Shown piece after piece: positions 1 through 8,278 of a stretch of DNA of 64,000 bases. Within the stretch, counting starts at the first letter, position 1, and every line of letters begins with the position of its first letter. A program made the translations under genes and the position numbers. Source of the DNA: Draconibacterium sediminis (GTDB lineage Bacteria > Bacteroidota > Bacteroidia > Bacteroidales > Prolixibacteraceae); contig NZ_JRHC01000004.1 in assembly GCF_000949475.1 (NCBI RefSeq), positions 434,001 through 498,000 on the forward strand, in the 5' to 3' direction. The notes beneath the pieces are model-generated. The model was not told the DNA's origin and did no database searches. It saw nothing but the letters and a program-made list of their open reading frames with translations.

Positions 1-4
1 TAAA

Positions 5-535
5 GTGACCTCGTTGGAGAAAAAGGATTTGATTCAGGATAGATTCATAAGTCTGTATTTACGAGGAGCAGAACCTTCAAAATACATAGCAAAATATATT
101 AACCATGACTTCCATCGCAATAGTGAGAAAGTAAATTGGGAAACTCAAGAAAACGAACATGAAAAATTTCATGTAGATGGTTTAGAATTAATTCAAAAAG
201 ACCAAGAGAAGAGGCAACTAATTAAAGAGACCATGGAACGTTCGAGAAAGGCATCCAAAGAAAAAACATTGATTGAGCAGGTTACGATGTTTCTATATAT
301 GGGTAAACAGAAGAGTGCAGAAAGACTGATGTGGTATTTTGCGGAGGAGAAAGGTGAGGAAAAAGCTAGAAAACTAATTAATCAATTAAGTCAAGAAGAT
401 GAACTAGAACAATGCTTTGTTAATAGCGGGATTGAAGACTCTGTGACCTATGCAGGTGCAAAAGGGCAAACTTTCAATCTGTCAATTAATAGGGATTGCT
501 GGGGAGAATTTAGTAATGATATTCTAAGTGATTGA
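5..535 (+). CDS. Unknown protein, possibly 5'-truncated by window edge
   Basis: The frame runs open to the left edge of the window, so the GTG taken here as start is only the first available codon and the true start may lie upstream. The 176 residues are charged and predicted mostly helical, with no signal peptide, membrane segment or recognisable motif. A strong intrinsic terminator follows at 752-795 on the same strand, which suggests that this is the last gene of a unit. Its low GC content matches the rest of the accessory block to about 9830. Function is not recognised. Confidence 0.6.
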   Translation: MTSLEKKDLIQDRFISLYLRGAEPSKYIAKYINHDFHRNSEKVNWETQENEHEKFHVDGLELIQKDQEKRQLIKETMERSRKASKEKTLIEQVTMFLYMGKQKSAERLMWYFAEEKGEEKARKLINQLSQEDELEQCFVNSGIEDSVTYAGAKGQTFNLSINRDCWGEFSNDILSD

Positions 536-751
536 TAAGTAAGGAATGAAAAAAGTGCATTTTTTTCTAAAAATGTATGATTTTTAATTCTTCAGGTCGT
601 TATATAATTGAAGGGACAGTGGAAAAATTAATAAAATATTCCTGCTGGTAGTCAATCGAACTTCTGACAATCCCAATGTCATATTTGCAGTAAAGTATTG
701 ATTAAACCCTTCTTTTAAAAAGACTTCATTTAAGTTTTTCGTAATACGGTG

Positions 752-795
752 ATTGGGGCGGCTATTCATTATTGAAACCGCCCCAATATTTTTTT
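752..795 (+). terminator. Intrinsic terminator after the first gene
   Basis: A perfect 10-bp GC-rich stem (ATTGGGGCGG at 752-761, CCGCCCCAAT at 778-787) with a 16-nt loop is followed by a run of seven T at 789-795. It separates the unknown gene at the left edge from the next unit. The 536-845 gap otherwise holds nothing convincing. Confidence 0.85.
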
Positions 796-845
796 AGAAT
801 TCACGTGCTTAAGGCACAAGTTTATAATTATAAAAATTAATCAGT

Positions 846-1562
846 ATGATTAAATTGAAAAAAAGGGAGCTAAACAAAGCTCCAGAGGTACAAGAGCCTC
901 AAAAAACGGAATTAACAGAGTCTGAATTGTTAGTAATTGCTACCAAGATCTTACCAAACCTGTTATTCACCCCAGCGTTTCAAAAATCCTCATTGTTGGG
1001 TCAGTTGAAAAAACATTCAATCGAAGACCAAGAGCTGGTCTTTGAACTATTGAGGGAAATGGAAGTTATCATTCCTTACCGCTCAGTCGATGCTTTTGGA
1101 AATAAAAACACAACAAGCTTCAAAAGCGGAAAGGAAGCCTTTAAACTAGTTAAGAAATCTCAAACAATTGAACAGACCAAAACAACAAAGGAAATTTTTA
1201 AAGCTATTTACAAAACATTTCTAAGAAACGGCAACGCGATAATTATAACTCCTGATACATTAGCAGAGGCACTTATAGTTGCAGGTTATAAAGTGGATAA
1301 TTATAGCGATGTTAAAAAGGTTGCAATTGCCTTAACAGTTAACCGTATGGTAAGTAGATCATTAATCAGATCAGAGCACGGTTATATACTTGAAATTCAT
1401 GAGAATGGATTGACATATCTACAAAATGTATTAGATAAGTCAGAAAGGGTTAAAAATCTGCCAGATAACTTCAAGTATACAGATGAGGAGAAGGCTAGAA
1501 TACTACAACCTAATTCTCATGGTATAGCGAGTAGGGTCGAAAAGAAAGTAATTAACCTATAA
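846..1562 (+). CDS. Unknown cytoplasmic protein of mobile-element type
   Basis: A 238-residue soluble protein with a Lys/Glu-rich N-terminus. Residues of about 110-205 read as an alternation of helices and short strands (MVSRSLIRSEHGYILEIHE) that could be a winged helix, but this is a guess from composition. ATG start; the next gene begins 11 bp downstream, so the two are probably co-transcribed. It lies in a run of small genes leading to a replication-type protein, which suggests plasmid, phage or integrative-element cargo. No family is recognised. Confidence 0.65.
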   Translation: MIKLKKRELNKAPEVQEPQKTELTESELLVIATKILPNLLFTPAFQKSSLLGQLKKHSIEDQELVFELLREMEVIIPYRSVDAFGNKNTTSFKSGKEAFKLVKKSQTIEQTKTTKEIFKAIYKTFLRNGNAIIITPDTLAEALIVAGYKVDNYSDVKKVAIALTVNRMVSRSLIRSEHGYILEIHENGLTYLQNVLDKSERVKNLPDNFKYTDEEKARILQPNSHGIASRVEKKVINL

Positions 1563-1573
1563 ATCAAAGCATT

Positions 1574-1960
1574 ATGATTATTGAAATTGATAGGTATGGG
1601 AGGCAAAGGGTGATAACTCCAAGTACTCAGAAGATAAGCAGGAGAGAATTGACCGAGGATCAGAAGGCTAAAATTGAAAAGTTAGCTGAACAATCAGCTG
1701 AACGAATAACGAAAAGACTGAAAGCTAAAGAGCATGAAAGAAAGAATAAGCAGAGAGAAGAGACTCGAAGAGTCATAGAGGGACAAGAGAAATTATTCAA
1801 AATTCAAGGTCACCACATTCGTTCAGCATCAATGGAAGAAGCTGAGGAAATAGCAAAGGAGCTTTTAAGCGGCTCAGGATCGTTTAAAAGAAGCCTTATG
1901 AATGATGACTGTCAATTATGTTATGGAAGTGGAACTATCCCCGAACTGGTGACCTCATAA
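1574..1960 (+). CDS. Small charged protein with C-terminal CxxCxGxG motif
   Basis: A 128-residue protein. The middle (about residues 20-75) is a long highly charged helix, probably coiled coil. The C-terminus carries one CxxCxGxG motif (CQLCYGSG, about residues 114-121), the knuckle found in pairs in DnaJ-type zinc domains. One copy cannot make a full zinc site, so it may dimerise or pair with another protein. It follows the preceding gene by 11 bp and ends just before a terminator at 2004-2032. Function is not recognised. Confidence 0.6.
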   Translation: MIIEIDRYGRQRVITPSTQKISRRELTEDQKAKIEKLAEQSAERITKRLKAKEHERKNKQREETRRVIEGQEKLFKIQGHHIRSASMEEAEEIAKELLSGSGSFKRSLMNDDCQLCYGSGTIPELVTS

Positions 1961-2003
1961 GGTAATCCCAGGCACATTAAAACACCATTCAAGTTATTGA
2001 AAG

Positions 2004-2032
2004 TCCCTGCATGAAAGTGCAGGGATTTTTTA
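2004..2032 (+). terminator. Intrinsic terminator
   Basis: An 8-bp stem TCCCTGCA (2004-2011) and TGCAGGGA (2018-2025) with a 6-nt loop runs straight into six T. It closes the two-gene unit 846-1960. Confidence 0.85.
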
Positions 2033-2059
2033 TTGTCAAATATTTAGAAAGATTGAAGT

Positions 2060-2368
2060 ATGAAAACATTGGAAAATGAAAGGGAGCTTAACCCAACAGC
2101 AAAAAAGATTCACAAAATTAATCGTCTTTTGGACAGAGGATTGATAAAGAAGGGAAAGAAGGTTAAAGAGATAGCAGAGCGTTACGACAAGGAGAAAGAA
2201 GATAGTTTCAGAATTAATCCAACAATAGAGGCAAGTCTCAAAGCTACAAACTATGAAAAGGTTTCTAAAAACGGCTCAGAATACATAAAGGTTTGCAGTG
2301 TAGCATTTGAGAAGAGGCACAATAGAAAACGTATTCACATCTACATGCCAGATGAAGAAAAATATTAA
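2060..2368 (+). CDS. Small basic unknown protein
   Basis: A 102-residue, strongly basic protein (many Lys and Arg) with no membrane segment. Such small basic proteins next to replication genes on mobile elements are often nucleic-acid binding, but no motif proves that here. It lies directly after a terminator and 48 bp before the replication-type gene, with which it may share a transcript. Function is not recognised. Confidence 0.55.
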   Translation: MKTLENERELNPTAKKIHKINRLLDRGLIKKGKKVKEIAERYDKEKEDSFRINPTIEASLKATNYEKVSKNGSEYIKVCSVAFEKRHNRKRIHIYMPDEEKY

Positions 2369-2402
2369 AACCTCATGGATAAATGATTAATAAACTAAAG
2401 AA

Positions 2403-2409
2403 AAGGAGG
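2403..2409 (+). promoter_or_regulatory. Strong canonical Shine-Dalgarno
   Basis: AAGGAGG lies 7 nt before the ATG at 2417. A full anti-16S match is unusual in Bacteroidota, where most genes (including nearly all others here) lack one. It fixes the start of the replication-type protein. An ATG GAA TGA triplet set at 2412-2420 overlaps the start and could be a tiny leader peptide, though it may be chance. Confidence 0.75.
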
Positions 2410-2416
2410 AAATGGA

Positions 2417-3412
2417 ATGAATAAGAAGATAACTTACAACCGAGTTGAAAAAGATGTGGACAATCCATTCACAAGAATAGACAACAGACTTTTAAAGGAT
2501 AAAAGATTAACAGGTGACGAATTCAGGCTAATGTGTCTAATTTTAAGCAACAGAGACAATTTTGAATTTAACATGGACTTCATGAGAGACAAGTGTGGGG
2601 TTGGAGTGGATAAATTCAAAGTAATGAAAAGAAACCTTAAAGAATATGGTTACATAGAGAGTGTAAGAAATGGACATAAATGGAGTTGGATTGTAAATGA
2701 AAGATCAACCATAGATGGAGAAAACCCCCATTGTGAAGGGGTGGAAAATAACCCCATGCCCAAGGATGGAGAAACCACCCATGTTAATAACAATAATAGA
2801 AAACAAAAAAAACTAAAGGAAAAAAAGTCCCCCCTTTTTAGCTCGGTAGAAACCGAGCAGGGGGTGACAGAAGTCTGCGAATACTTTTCCCAAAAAGTAG
2901 GAATTGAATTTGATCCTATGGATGAAGAATCAAAGCATTTAAGAGATAGAATCGAAAAAGATGGTCTTACAGTTAAAACTGCGAAAGGTATTATTAATTT
3001 AAAATTTGAGGAGTGGCATAAATCAGAAAAAATGAAGCGACATCTTAATCCCAAAGTTTTATTTAAAAGTAAAAACTTTAATAGCTACATTAAAGAGTAT
3101 AAAAGATCACTTGAGTTTAAAAAAGAAAACCTCACATGGGGTCAGGAATTAACACTAGAGGTTTTGAATCATTTTAGTGATGATGATAAACTTCTAATCG
3201 ATATGGAATTTACAAAGGAATGGATAAATATGGGCTTTGAAAGTTTCAAAAGTGGAAACGTAAAAATGGAGCTGATTAGAAATTTTATTAGGCATAGTCG
3301 TGGAACTGTAACCTATAGAGAAAACAAACCACCTCATGTGGTTAGAATGGAGAAGGAAAGAATAGAACAGAGAAGAAGAGAAGCGGAATTAAAAGCCCAA
3401 TCTCTTTCATAA
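2417..3412 (+). CDS. Replication-type protein with N-terminal winged helix (DnaD/Rep-like)
   Basis: A 331-residue protein. Residues of about 15-90 look like the winged helix at the front of many phage and plasmid replication or DnaD-like proteins: a conserved opening (NPFTRIDNRLL), a helix pair, then a recognition-helix-like stretch (GVGVDKFKVMKRNLKEYG) and a wing. A Lys-rich linker follows at about 128-140, and a helical, basic C-terminal half resembles the DnaC/DnaD-associated regions of mobile elements. The start is set by an AAGGAGG site 7 nt upstream. I infer a role in replication of an element, but no catalytic residues are visible, so it would be an adaptor or initiator and not a nuclease or helicase. 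Confidence 0.65.
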   Translation: MNKKITYNRVEKDVDNPFTRIDNRLLKDKRLTGDEFRLMCLILSNRDNFEFNMDFMRDKCGVGVDKFKVMKRNLKEYGYIESVRNGHKWSWIVNERSTIDGENPHCEGVENNPMPKDGETTHVNNNNRKQKKLKEKKSPLFSSVETEQGVTEVCEYFSQKVGIEFDPMDEESKHLRDRIEKDGLTVKTAKGIINLKFEEWHKSEKMKRHLNPKVLFKSKNFNSYIKEYKRSLEFKKENLTWGQELTLEVLNHFSDDDKLLIDMEFTKEWINMGFESFKSGNVKMELIRNFIRHSRGTVTYRENKPPHVVRMEKERIEQRRREAELKAQSLS

Positions 3413-3890
3413 AGTAGAAGGATTAAGAATTTGCACCACATGAAGAAGCATGATGTATTGCTGAGAGCTATTTTAAGGCCTATTTTAGAGTTTTTCTCAA
3501 TCGTTAGGCGTAATTTGTTTATTTGTTATGTTAAGCACGGTATGGGGCTTTAAAATGCTCTTTTGGCTCATGTGGTATTGAGATTATAGATATAAGTTTT
3601 GTTTGGCAAGAGTGATTCGCTGTGTCATAAAACTTTTGGTTTGAGAGCAATTGGAAATAAAAGAATTGAAATAAGACCAGATTGAACTTTTCTCATATTG
3701 TCTCTTGAGCATAATTTTATTGATCTTCAGTTCAATTTGTATAAGTTTTATTAAATTCAAAGTTTTTAAGTCTCTTGCAAATATAAAAAGTCCTTTAGAC
3801 CGAATAATGAGAAATAACACACATCCTACAATACTTAAAAACAGTAATAACTAATAAGATGTTTAGCATACTGCAACATATCTATACGTT
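3413..3890. other. Gene-poor spacer with attC-like core motifs
   Basis: 478 bp with no convincing gene. It contains a GTTAGGC core (3502-3508), a GTTAAGC core shortly after, and an inverted repeat CCACATGA (3436-3443) with TCATGTGG (3568-3575). GTTRRRY is the 3' core of integron attC sites, and the next gene starts inside a GTTATGG. The reverse-strand reading frame in 3584-3820 has no supporting features. It may be one or two decayed recombination sites. Confidence 0.4.
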
Positions 3891-4304
3891 ATGGTGAAGT
3901 TTAAATTAGAACACGCGAAATTAAATGATATGGAGTTTATGAGAATAGAAAGTGGACTTAGATCGTTGAATTTGAATCCATCCGCAATAAACCAAAATTT
4001 AGATTTGGAATACATATTAGAATTTAATGCAAATGATTACGAATTGGGTACTGATATAATATGGACTTATAGTGCCGTGTCTGACAATGAGACTATAATA
4101 AAAGCTAGAGTGTCTGATATTTATACCATAAAGACAGATATCGGAAAAAAGCAGTTAAATGCGCTGTTGGAAGAATCTTTTGGCACTCTTTCGTTTCACT
4201 GTTCAGAAAATAGCGAAATCACATTGAAGCCGCCCGTTTTAACTGCTGATATAGTCGATCTCGCTCTTCTTCGGTTAAAATCTGTGCTTCACGATAGAAA
4301 GTAA
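3891..4304 (+). CDS. Unknown small beta-rich protein, cassette-like gene
   Basis: A 137-residue soluble protein with alternating strand-like segments (LEYILEFNAND, TIIKARVSDIYTI) and a C-terminal helix. The pattern is faintly like SecB-fold proteins found in toxin-antitoxin modules, but the match is only by eye and I would not name it. The ATG lies within CGTTATGG, the position expected for a cassette gene right after an attC 3' end. Function is not recognised. Confidence 0.55.
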   Translation: MVKFKLEHAKLNDMEFMRIESGLRSLNLNPSAINQNLDLEYILEFNANDYELGTDIIWTYSAVSDNETIIKARVSDIYTIKTDIGKKQLNALLEESFGTLSFHCSENSEITLKPPVLTADIVDLALLRLKSVLHDRK

Positions 4305-4430
4305 CGCCAACACTCTTCACCCTTCCGTCTGGATAATACTCAGTATATTCCTTTCGCGGTTTGTTTGATTTTATAATCTCTATACAACAAAGATAAGCAC
4401 GTTAAAAACAACCTTTTAAAAAGCACAAAG

Positions 4431-4868
4431 ATGGAACAACAAACAGCATTGATAATCTCCGTAATAATATTAATAATGTCGGGAGTTTATGGCAAAATAA
4501 GGTTTACTCTAAACTCGCTTTCTGCTAAGATGTCACCATTTAAATCCGAGCAGAATAAACTTGAGGTAATCATGCAGCCTAAATGGTTTTTATACAGCAC
4601 GTATCTAATGACTGTCTTGTGGTTGGCTCTGGCTGTTATCTTATTTATGATCTTTAAGTGGTGGACTTTGCTCTACCTTCCATTAAGTATAATTGTCGTA
4701 TCAATCCTTTCGATTATTGTGCCTCCAAGTAAAAAATCAGTTACAGTAATGTTTTTCAAAACCACACACACGAGATACAGACAAAGATTTAATTATAATT
4801 CAGAAGAAGAGGAATTGCTTATAAAGGCAAATAATTTTTTATCAAAAATAACAAATCTTAAAAACTAA
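4431..4868 (+). CDS. Small membrane protein of unknown function
   Basis: 145 residues with an N-terminal hydrophobic segment (about 7-22) and a second hydrophobic region near 56-102 that could hold two close helices, followed by a soluble charged tail (about 103-145). There is no cleavable signal sequence. It sits alone between cassette-like spacers, so context gives little. Holin-like, effector or immunity functions are possible for such small accessory membrane proteins, but nothing here decides between them. Confidence 0.55.
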   Translation: MEQQTALIISVIILIMSGVYGKIRFTLNSLSAKMSPFKSEQNKLEVIMQPKWFLYSTYLMTVLWLALAVILFMIFKWWTLLYLPLSIIVVSILSIIVPPSKKSVTVMFFKTTHTRYRQRFNYNSEEEELLIKANNFLSKITNLKN

Positions 4869-4872
4869 AATT

Positions 4873-5001
4873 ATGAATTTCATTAAACGTGTCTGGCTTA
4901 GGATTCCTTCCAATGATTTTCGTGTTGTCTTCATATATCACATCAGTTTTCTTTTTAGAAACCATTACCTGAAATTTAAAAACCGTAACATAATAATCTA
5001 A
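4873..5001 (+). CDS. Possible 42-residue basic peptide
   Basis: An ATG four bases after the stop of the small membrane protein opens a 42-codon frame (starts MNFIKRVWLRIPSND). It is basic and aromatic-rich, a composition seen in some toxic or membrane-active peptides, and the tight spacing suggests translational coupling. It is short enough to be chance, and no homology is claimed. Confidence 0.25.
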   Translation: MNFIKRVWLRIPSNDFRVVFIYHISFLFRNHYLKFKNRNIII

Positions 5002-5080
5002 ATAATTAATGCGTGTGGTTAGTTATAGTGTACAATGTTACTATTCTATTTAAACAAGCATATAATCTAAAGTCAACCGT

Positions 5081-5087
5081 TAGGCAA
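5081..5087 (+). other. attC-like 3' core before DUF2971 gene
   Basis: GTTAGGC, matching GTTRRRY, lies 7 bp before the ATG at 5095. In integron cassettes the gene begins just after this core. The paired 5' core of the upstream site is not clear, so this is a half-site only. Confidence 0.35.
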
Positions 5088-5094
5088 AATAAAA

Positions 5095-6123
5095 ATGAAT
5101 GACAAGAGATACATAGAAATTGACAAATATGAAAGTGAGTTTCGGAAACTCATTGAAACAAAATTCAATATAAAATTAGAAGGTATGTTTTCATCTTCTT
5201 GCTCAGAGATGAATGGACCAATAAATTTTAAAGCACGTATTTCTACAAAAAATAGAAACCTTTTGGGTACTCGTTATTTCTATTCTTCAAATAAAAAGGT
5301 AATTCATTTTACTTCTTTGCCAGTTTTGTTTTCAATAATAAATGAAAATGCCTTACGACTTTACAACCTCCACAATAGCAATGACGAAAATGAATATTCT
5401 TACGCTGTAGATAAACTAAAAGATATCTACAAAATTCAAGGAATAGATAATGAAAAGATAAAAGGTAGTATAAATATCACGAAAGAATATTCTTTCATAT
5501 TTTCCAGCACATCTCATGAAGCGATAAAGAAGAAAAGCTTTTGGCAAAATTATGGTGATAAAGGAAAAGGTGTAGCAATAGAATTTGAAATAATAAATCC
5601 AGTCGAAGAATGGGAATATTTTTATTTTTCAAAAGTTCACTATGATAAACTAAGTGATTTTAATACTTTAACAAAAGAATGGGAAAAGATACAAGTAAAG
5701 AATCGCCATGTATTCTATGGAATAGATTTAAATCAGTTTTTAAGTTTACACAAATCACATGATTGGTCAGAAGAAGATGAGATACGAATATTGACTCTAT
5801 ATCCTGATTTACATTCCATACCTTTCAAAGGACAAATCTATCAAGACTTTAAACCAGCAAAACCACACAGTAAAATAAAATATTTCAAGTTACCTCTTTG
5901 CGACAAGAATGGTAACTTTATTGAGAAAGGCCTGAATGACCGCAAAGAAATTTTCTGGTCAATAATTCCCAGAATCAGAATAAGTGATATTTATTGGGGA
6001 CCAGACTTTCCTATTCAAGGGAAAGATTTATACAATTTTCAAAACAAGCTTAAATACTACATTTATGAAAAAATGAAATGTCGGATAGGAAGTTTGCCAA
6101 AAAACATAGAAAAGATTGAATAA
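5095..6123 (+). CDS. DUF2971 family protein
   Basis: A 342-residue cytoplasmic protein. Two DUF2971 hallmarks are visible: an N-terminal 'HFTSLPVLFSIINENALRL' type block (about residues 62-82) and a central block in which a serine-rich strand precedes WQNYGDKGKGVAIEFE (about 153-168), equivalent to the family's 'MWshYa..h.G.cieF'. The family is widespread in phage-defence and mobile regions, but its biochemical activity is not established. The gene follows a GTTAGGC core by 7 bp and is followed at once by a long palindrome (6131-6256), so it looks like one unit of a cassette array. Confidence 0.7.
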   Translation: MNDKRYIEIDKYESEFRKLIETKFNIKLEGMFSSSCSEMNGPINFKARISTKNRNLLGTRYFYSSNKKVIHFTSLPVLFSIINENALRLYNLHNSNDENEYSYAVDKLKDIYKIQGIDNEKIKGSINITKEYSFIFSSTSHEAIKKKSFWQNYGDKGKGVAIEFEIINPVEEWEYFYFSKVHYDKLSDFNTLTKEWEKIQVKNRHVFYGIDLNQFLSLHKSHDWSEEDEIRILTLYPDLHSIPFKGQIYQDFKPAKPHSKIKYFKLPLCDKNGNFIEKGLNDRKEIFWSIIPRIRISDIYWGPDFPIQGKDLYNFQNKLKYYIYEKMKCRIGSLPKNIEKIE

Positions 6124-6130
6124 TTACGTT

Positions 6131-6256
6131 GCCTAACAAATTGTAATATGGCAGGCGGATTTCATCTCTGTTTGGCAAGTCAAACCAGTGTTGCCGCCTC
6201 CTGCGGGTCTGGCAGGATTTCTTTTCTAAATCCCGCCTGACCACATACATGTGAAC
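6131..6256. repeat. attC-like palindromic element, copy 1
   Basis: It opens with GCCTAAC (6131-6137), matching the RYYYAAC 5' core of attC sites. An imperfect outer stem pairs 6149-6162 (TGGCAGGCGGATTT) with 6228-6243 and extends outward through TTGTAATA against ACATACATGTGAAC. Inside are two short hairpins: GTTTG (6170-6174) with CAAAC (6181-6185), and CCTGC (6200-6204) with GCAGG (6212-6216). The 3' core is degenerate (GTGAACGC near 6251). It directly follows the DUF2971 gene. Confidence 0.5.
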
Positions 6257-6288
6257 GCGAGCCACAAGGCAGGAAACCAATAATCACG

Positions 6289-8088
6289 TTGAAAACGAAG
6301 AAGATGATATTAGAAAAATACTATACGGATTTAGAATCTATTACATCAATTGATACTTGGGATTTATTAAAGCAACTAAAGCCGATTGAAGAAAAGATTG
6401 ACGATGAATATAAAGATAGAATAAAAACCGAAAGAAAAATTTTGGCATTTTCCTTAAATAATGGTGATTTAAGTCCTAAATTATCAAGAGTAGACTCGAA
6501 GGGCGATATTAAATCATATCCTGACTTAGATAAGTTTACTGATTCAGAAATAAAATACTTACAAGAAAGATTAAAGTCCGTTGAAAATCCATGGATTAAA
6601 AGCCGATATTCTCACGCCCTTTGGAATATCACTCGGAATAACCAATATGCTAAAATCTCTATTGATTGTTACCTTAAAAATATTGACACTTTGGCAAATG
6701 ATTCTGATAATGAGAGTTTCCATAAGATAAGCATATTTGTTGAATGCGTTCTGTTTATTGGCGAAAAGACAAAACAGCAAATAGAATCAATTAAAGAGAA
6801 TGTTCTCAGTTTGTTAAAGTCAAACAAGTTGCCTAATTATATTAAATCTCATGTGTTAGAAATAGCAATGGCCAATTCATTAGTTAAACCTAAAGAACTC
6901 GAATTTACACTTGAGTGTATAACTGATTGGATTGAATTTAGTAGTGAGGGCAGTTTCTTTTCAAACCAAACAACATTAAACACAGCAATCAAGCTTTCTG
7001 AAAAAGTACAAAAATCGCCAAAAGTATTTTACAAGCTTCTTGCAGAAAATCAAGACTTAATAATTAACCAGCATCCTGATGAGAAGGATTTTATTAGATA
7101 TACTTCTTTTGGTGAAAAAGCTAAATACTATAAAAAGGCTGGAGAATTAGAAAAACATGAGGAATGTTTAAAGGAATATACACGTTTGAAAAATAGGTTT
7201 GAGCTTGGTCATATTGAATCAAAATTACCTGAAAAAGAAACTCAATTATTAAATGATTATCTAAATCGCAAATCAGAATTAATACTTGAAATGCCTATTG
7301 AAGGGATTTTAACGTATTTTGCTTCTGGTGATGACCTGTTAATAAAAGAGGAAGTCCTTGATAAAATGACAGAAGAAGGTTTTAAAAAATCCTTTCATCA
7401 ATTTTGTTCAACGAGTACGTTTGACATTAATTCTAATCACAAGCACGCTTCTGATGAAGAAGTGAAAGAAAACGAGAGATTTAGAAATTATACAATACAA
7501 TTTAGTCTTTTTGTTTTTCCATTGATTATTAAAGTGTTCGCTTATGGAATGCTAAAGGGTAAAATTAGTTATCATTCGGTATTTAATTTCATACAAGCAA
7601 ATTCTTGGTATGGACAAAGATTTCCAAAAGAATTAAATGAAAGAGATATAGACGAAAAATCAGATTGGCTAAGTCTTTTAGCTCCAGGGCTACACGACTA
7701 TTTTTCCCAGATTGAATGGGCTGTTATGATGTCAAAGGATAATCTTCAAAATTATGTTTTGTGTGTTGATTCATTAACAACAAAGTTCGAGGGGGCAATA
7801 CGCGACTTTATTAGACTTCAAGGAGGAACAACCACAACGGAGAAACGTGGAGAATTACAGGAACAACTATTAGAAGAACTTTTGCAAAATAAAATAATCA
7901 CGAAACTATTTAAAGCAGAGGATATTTCTTTATTTACATATGTTTTTACTAAAAAAGGATGGAACATTAGAAATAATGTAGCTCACTGTTTCTATCCATA
8001 CAGTAACTATTCTTTTGATAAAGCGACTTTAGTTTTTATTTGCCTTTTAAAATTAGGAAAATATAAACTGACATATAAAGAAAAGTAA
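6289..8088 (+). CDS. DUF4209-type protein
   Basis: A 599-residue soluble, largely helical protein. The C-terminal block matches DUF4209: a 'LTTKFEGAIRDFIRLQGG' segment (about residues 501-520), then an acidic helix, then the signature IRNNVAHCFYP near 560-570, which resembles the RNxxxH motif of HEPN-like proteins. The N-terminal half is helical and repeat-like. TTG at 6289 gives the longest form, but the ATG at 6304 is equally possible. Flanking attC-like palindromes (6131-6256 and 8100-8218) frame it as a single-gene cassette. The RNxxAH motif suggests, without proving, an RNA-directed activity. Confidence 0.65.
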   Translation: MKTKKMILEKYYTDLESITSIDTWDLLKQLKPIEEKIDDEYKDRIKTERKILAFSLNNGDLSPKLSRVDSKGDIKSYPDLDKFTDSEIKYLQERLKSVENPWIKSRYSHALWNITRNNQYAKISIDCYLKNIDTLANDSDNESFHKISIFVECVLFIGEKTKQQIESIKENVLSLLKSNKLPNYIKSHVLEIAMANSLVKPKELEFTLECITDWIEFSSEGSFFSNQTTLNTAIKLSEKVQKSPKVFYKLLAENQDLIINQHPDEKDFIRYTSFGEKAKYYKKAGELEKHEECLKEYTRLKNRFELGHIESKLPEKETQLLNDYLNRKSELILEMPIEGILTYFASGDDLLIKEEVLDKMTEEGFKKSFHQFCSTSTFDINSNHKHASDEEVKENERFRNYTIQFSLFVFPLIIKVFAYGMLKGKISYHSVFNFIQANSWYGQRFPKELNERDIDEKSDWLSLLAPGLHDYFSQIEWAVMMSKDNLQNYVLCVDSLTTKFEGAIRDFIRLQGGTTTTEKRGELQEQLLEELLQNKIITKLFKAEDISLFTYVFTKKGWNIRNNVAHCFYPYSNYSFDKATLVFICLLKLGKYKLTYKEK

Positions 8089-8099
8089 TATAGCCCAGT

Positions 8100-8226
8100 G
8101 GCTAACATTTTGTATTAGTAATGGTAGACGATGTGGTAAATATCAAGGTTTGTATTCCGCTAAGACTGCGTAGCGGATTGATCGGAAATTACTACCCAGT
8201 CTGCCACTACTCATGCAATTTGCAAT
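8100..8226. repeat. attC-like palindromic element, copy 2
   Basis: It begins with GGCTAAC (8100-8106). The outer arms TTGTATTAGTAATGGTAGAC (8110-8129) and its partner 8199-8218 pair at 16 of 20 positions. An inner hairpin pairs CCGCTA (8157-8162) with TAGCGG (8171-8176). The 3' side ends in AATTAGA, a weak echo of GTTAG. Layout and position, right after a single gene, match copy 1, while the sequences differ, as is normal for attC sites in cassette arrays. Confidence 0.5.
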
Positions 8227-8278
8227 TAGAAGGAGATTTGAACGACAGTTTATCTAAAAACAATAAACAAGATTTGAT

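Noticed and set aside
584-769. 61-codon reverse-strand frame
   Set aside because: It overlaps the terminator stem at 752-795 and has no motif, upstream site or plausible neighbours.
3584-3820. 78-codon reverse-strand frame
   Set aside because: Very AT-rich with Lys/Leu/Ile bias as expected from random AT-rich DNA, and it lies in a spacer with attC-like cores.
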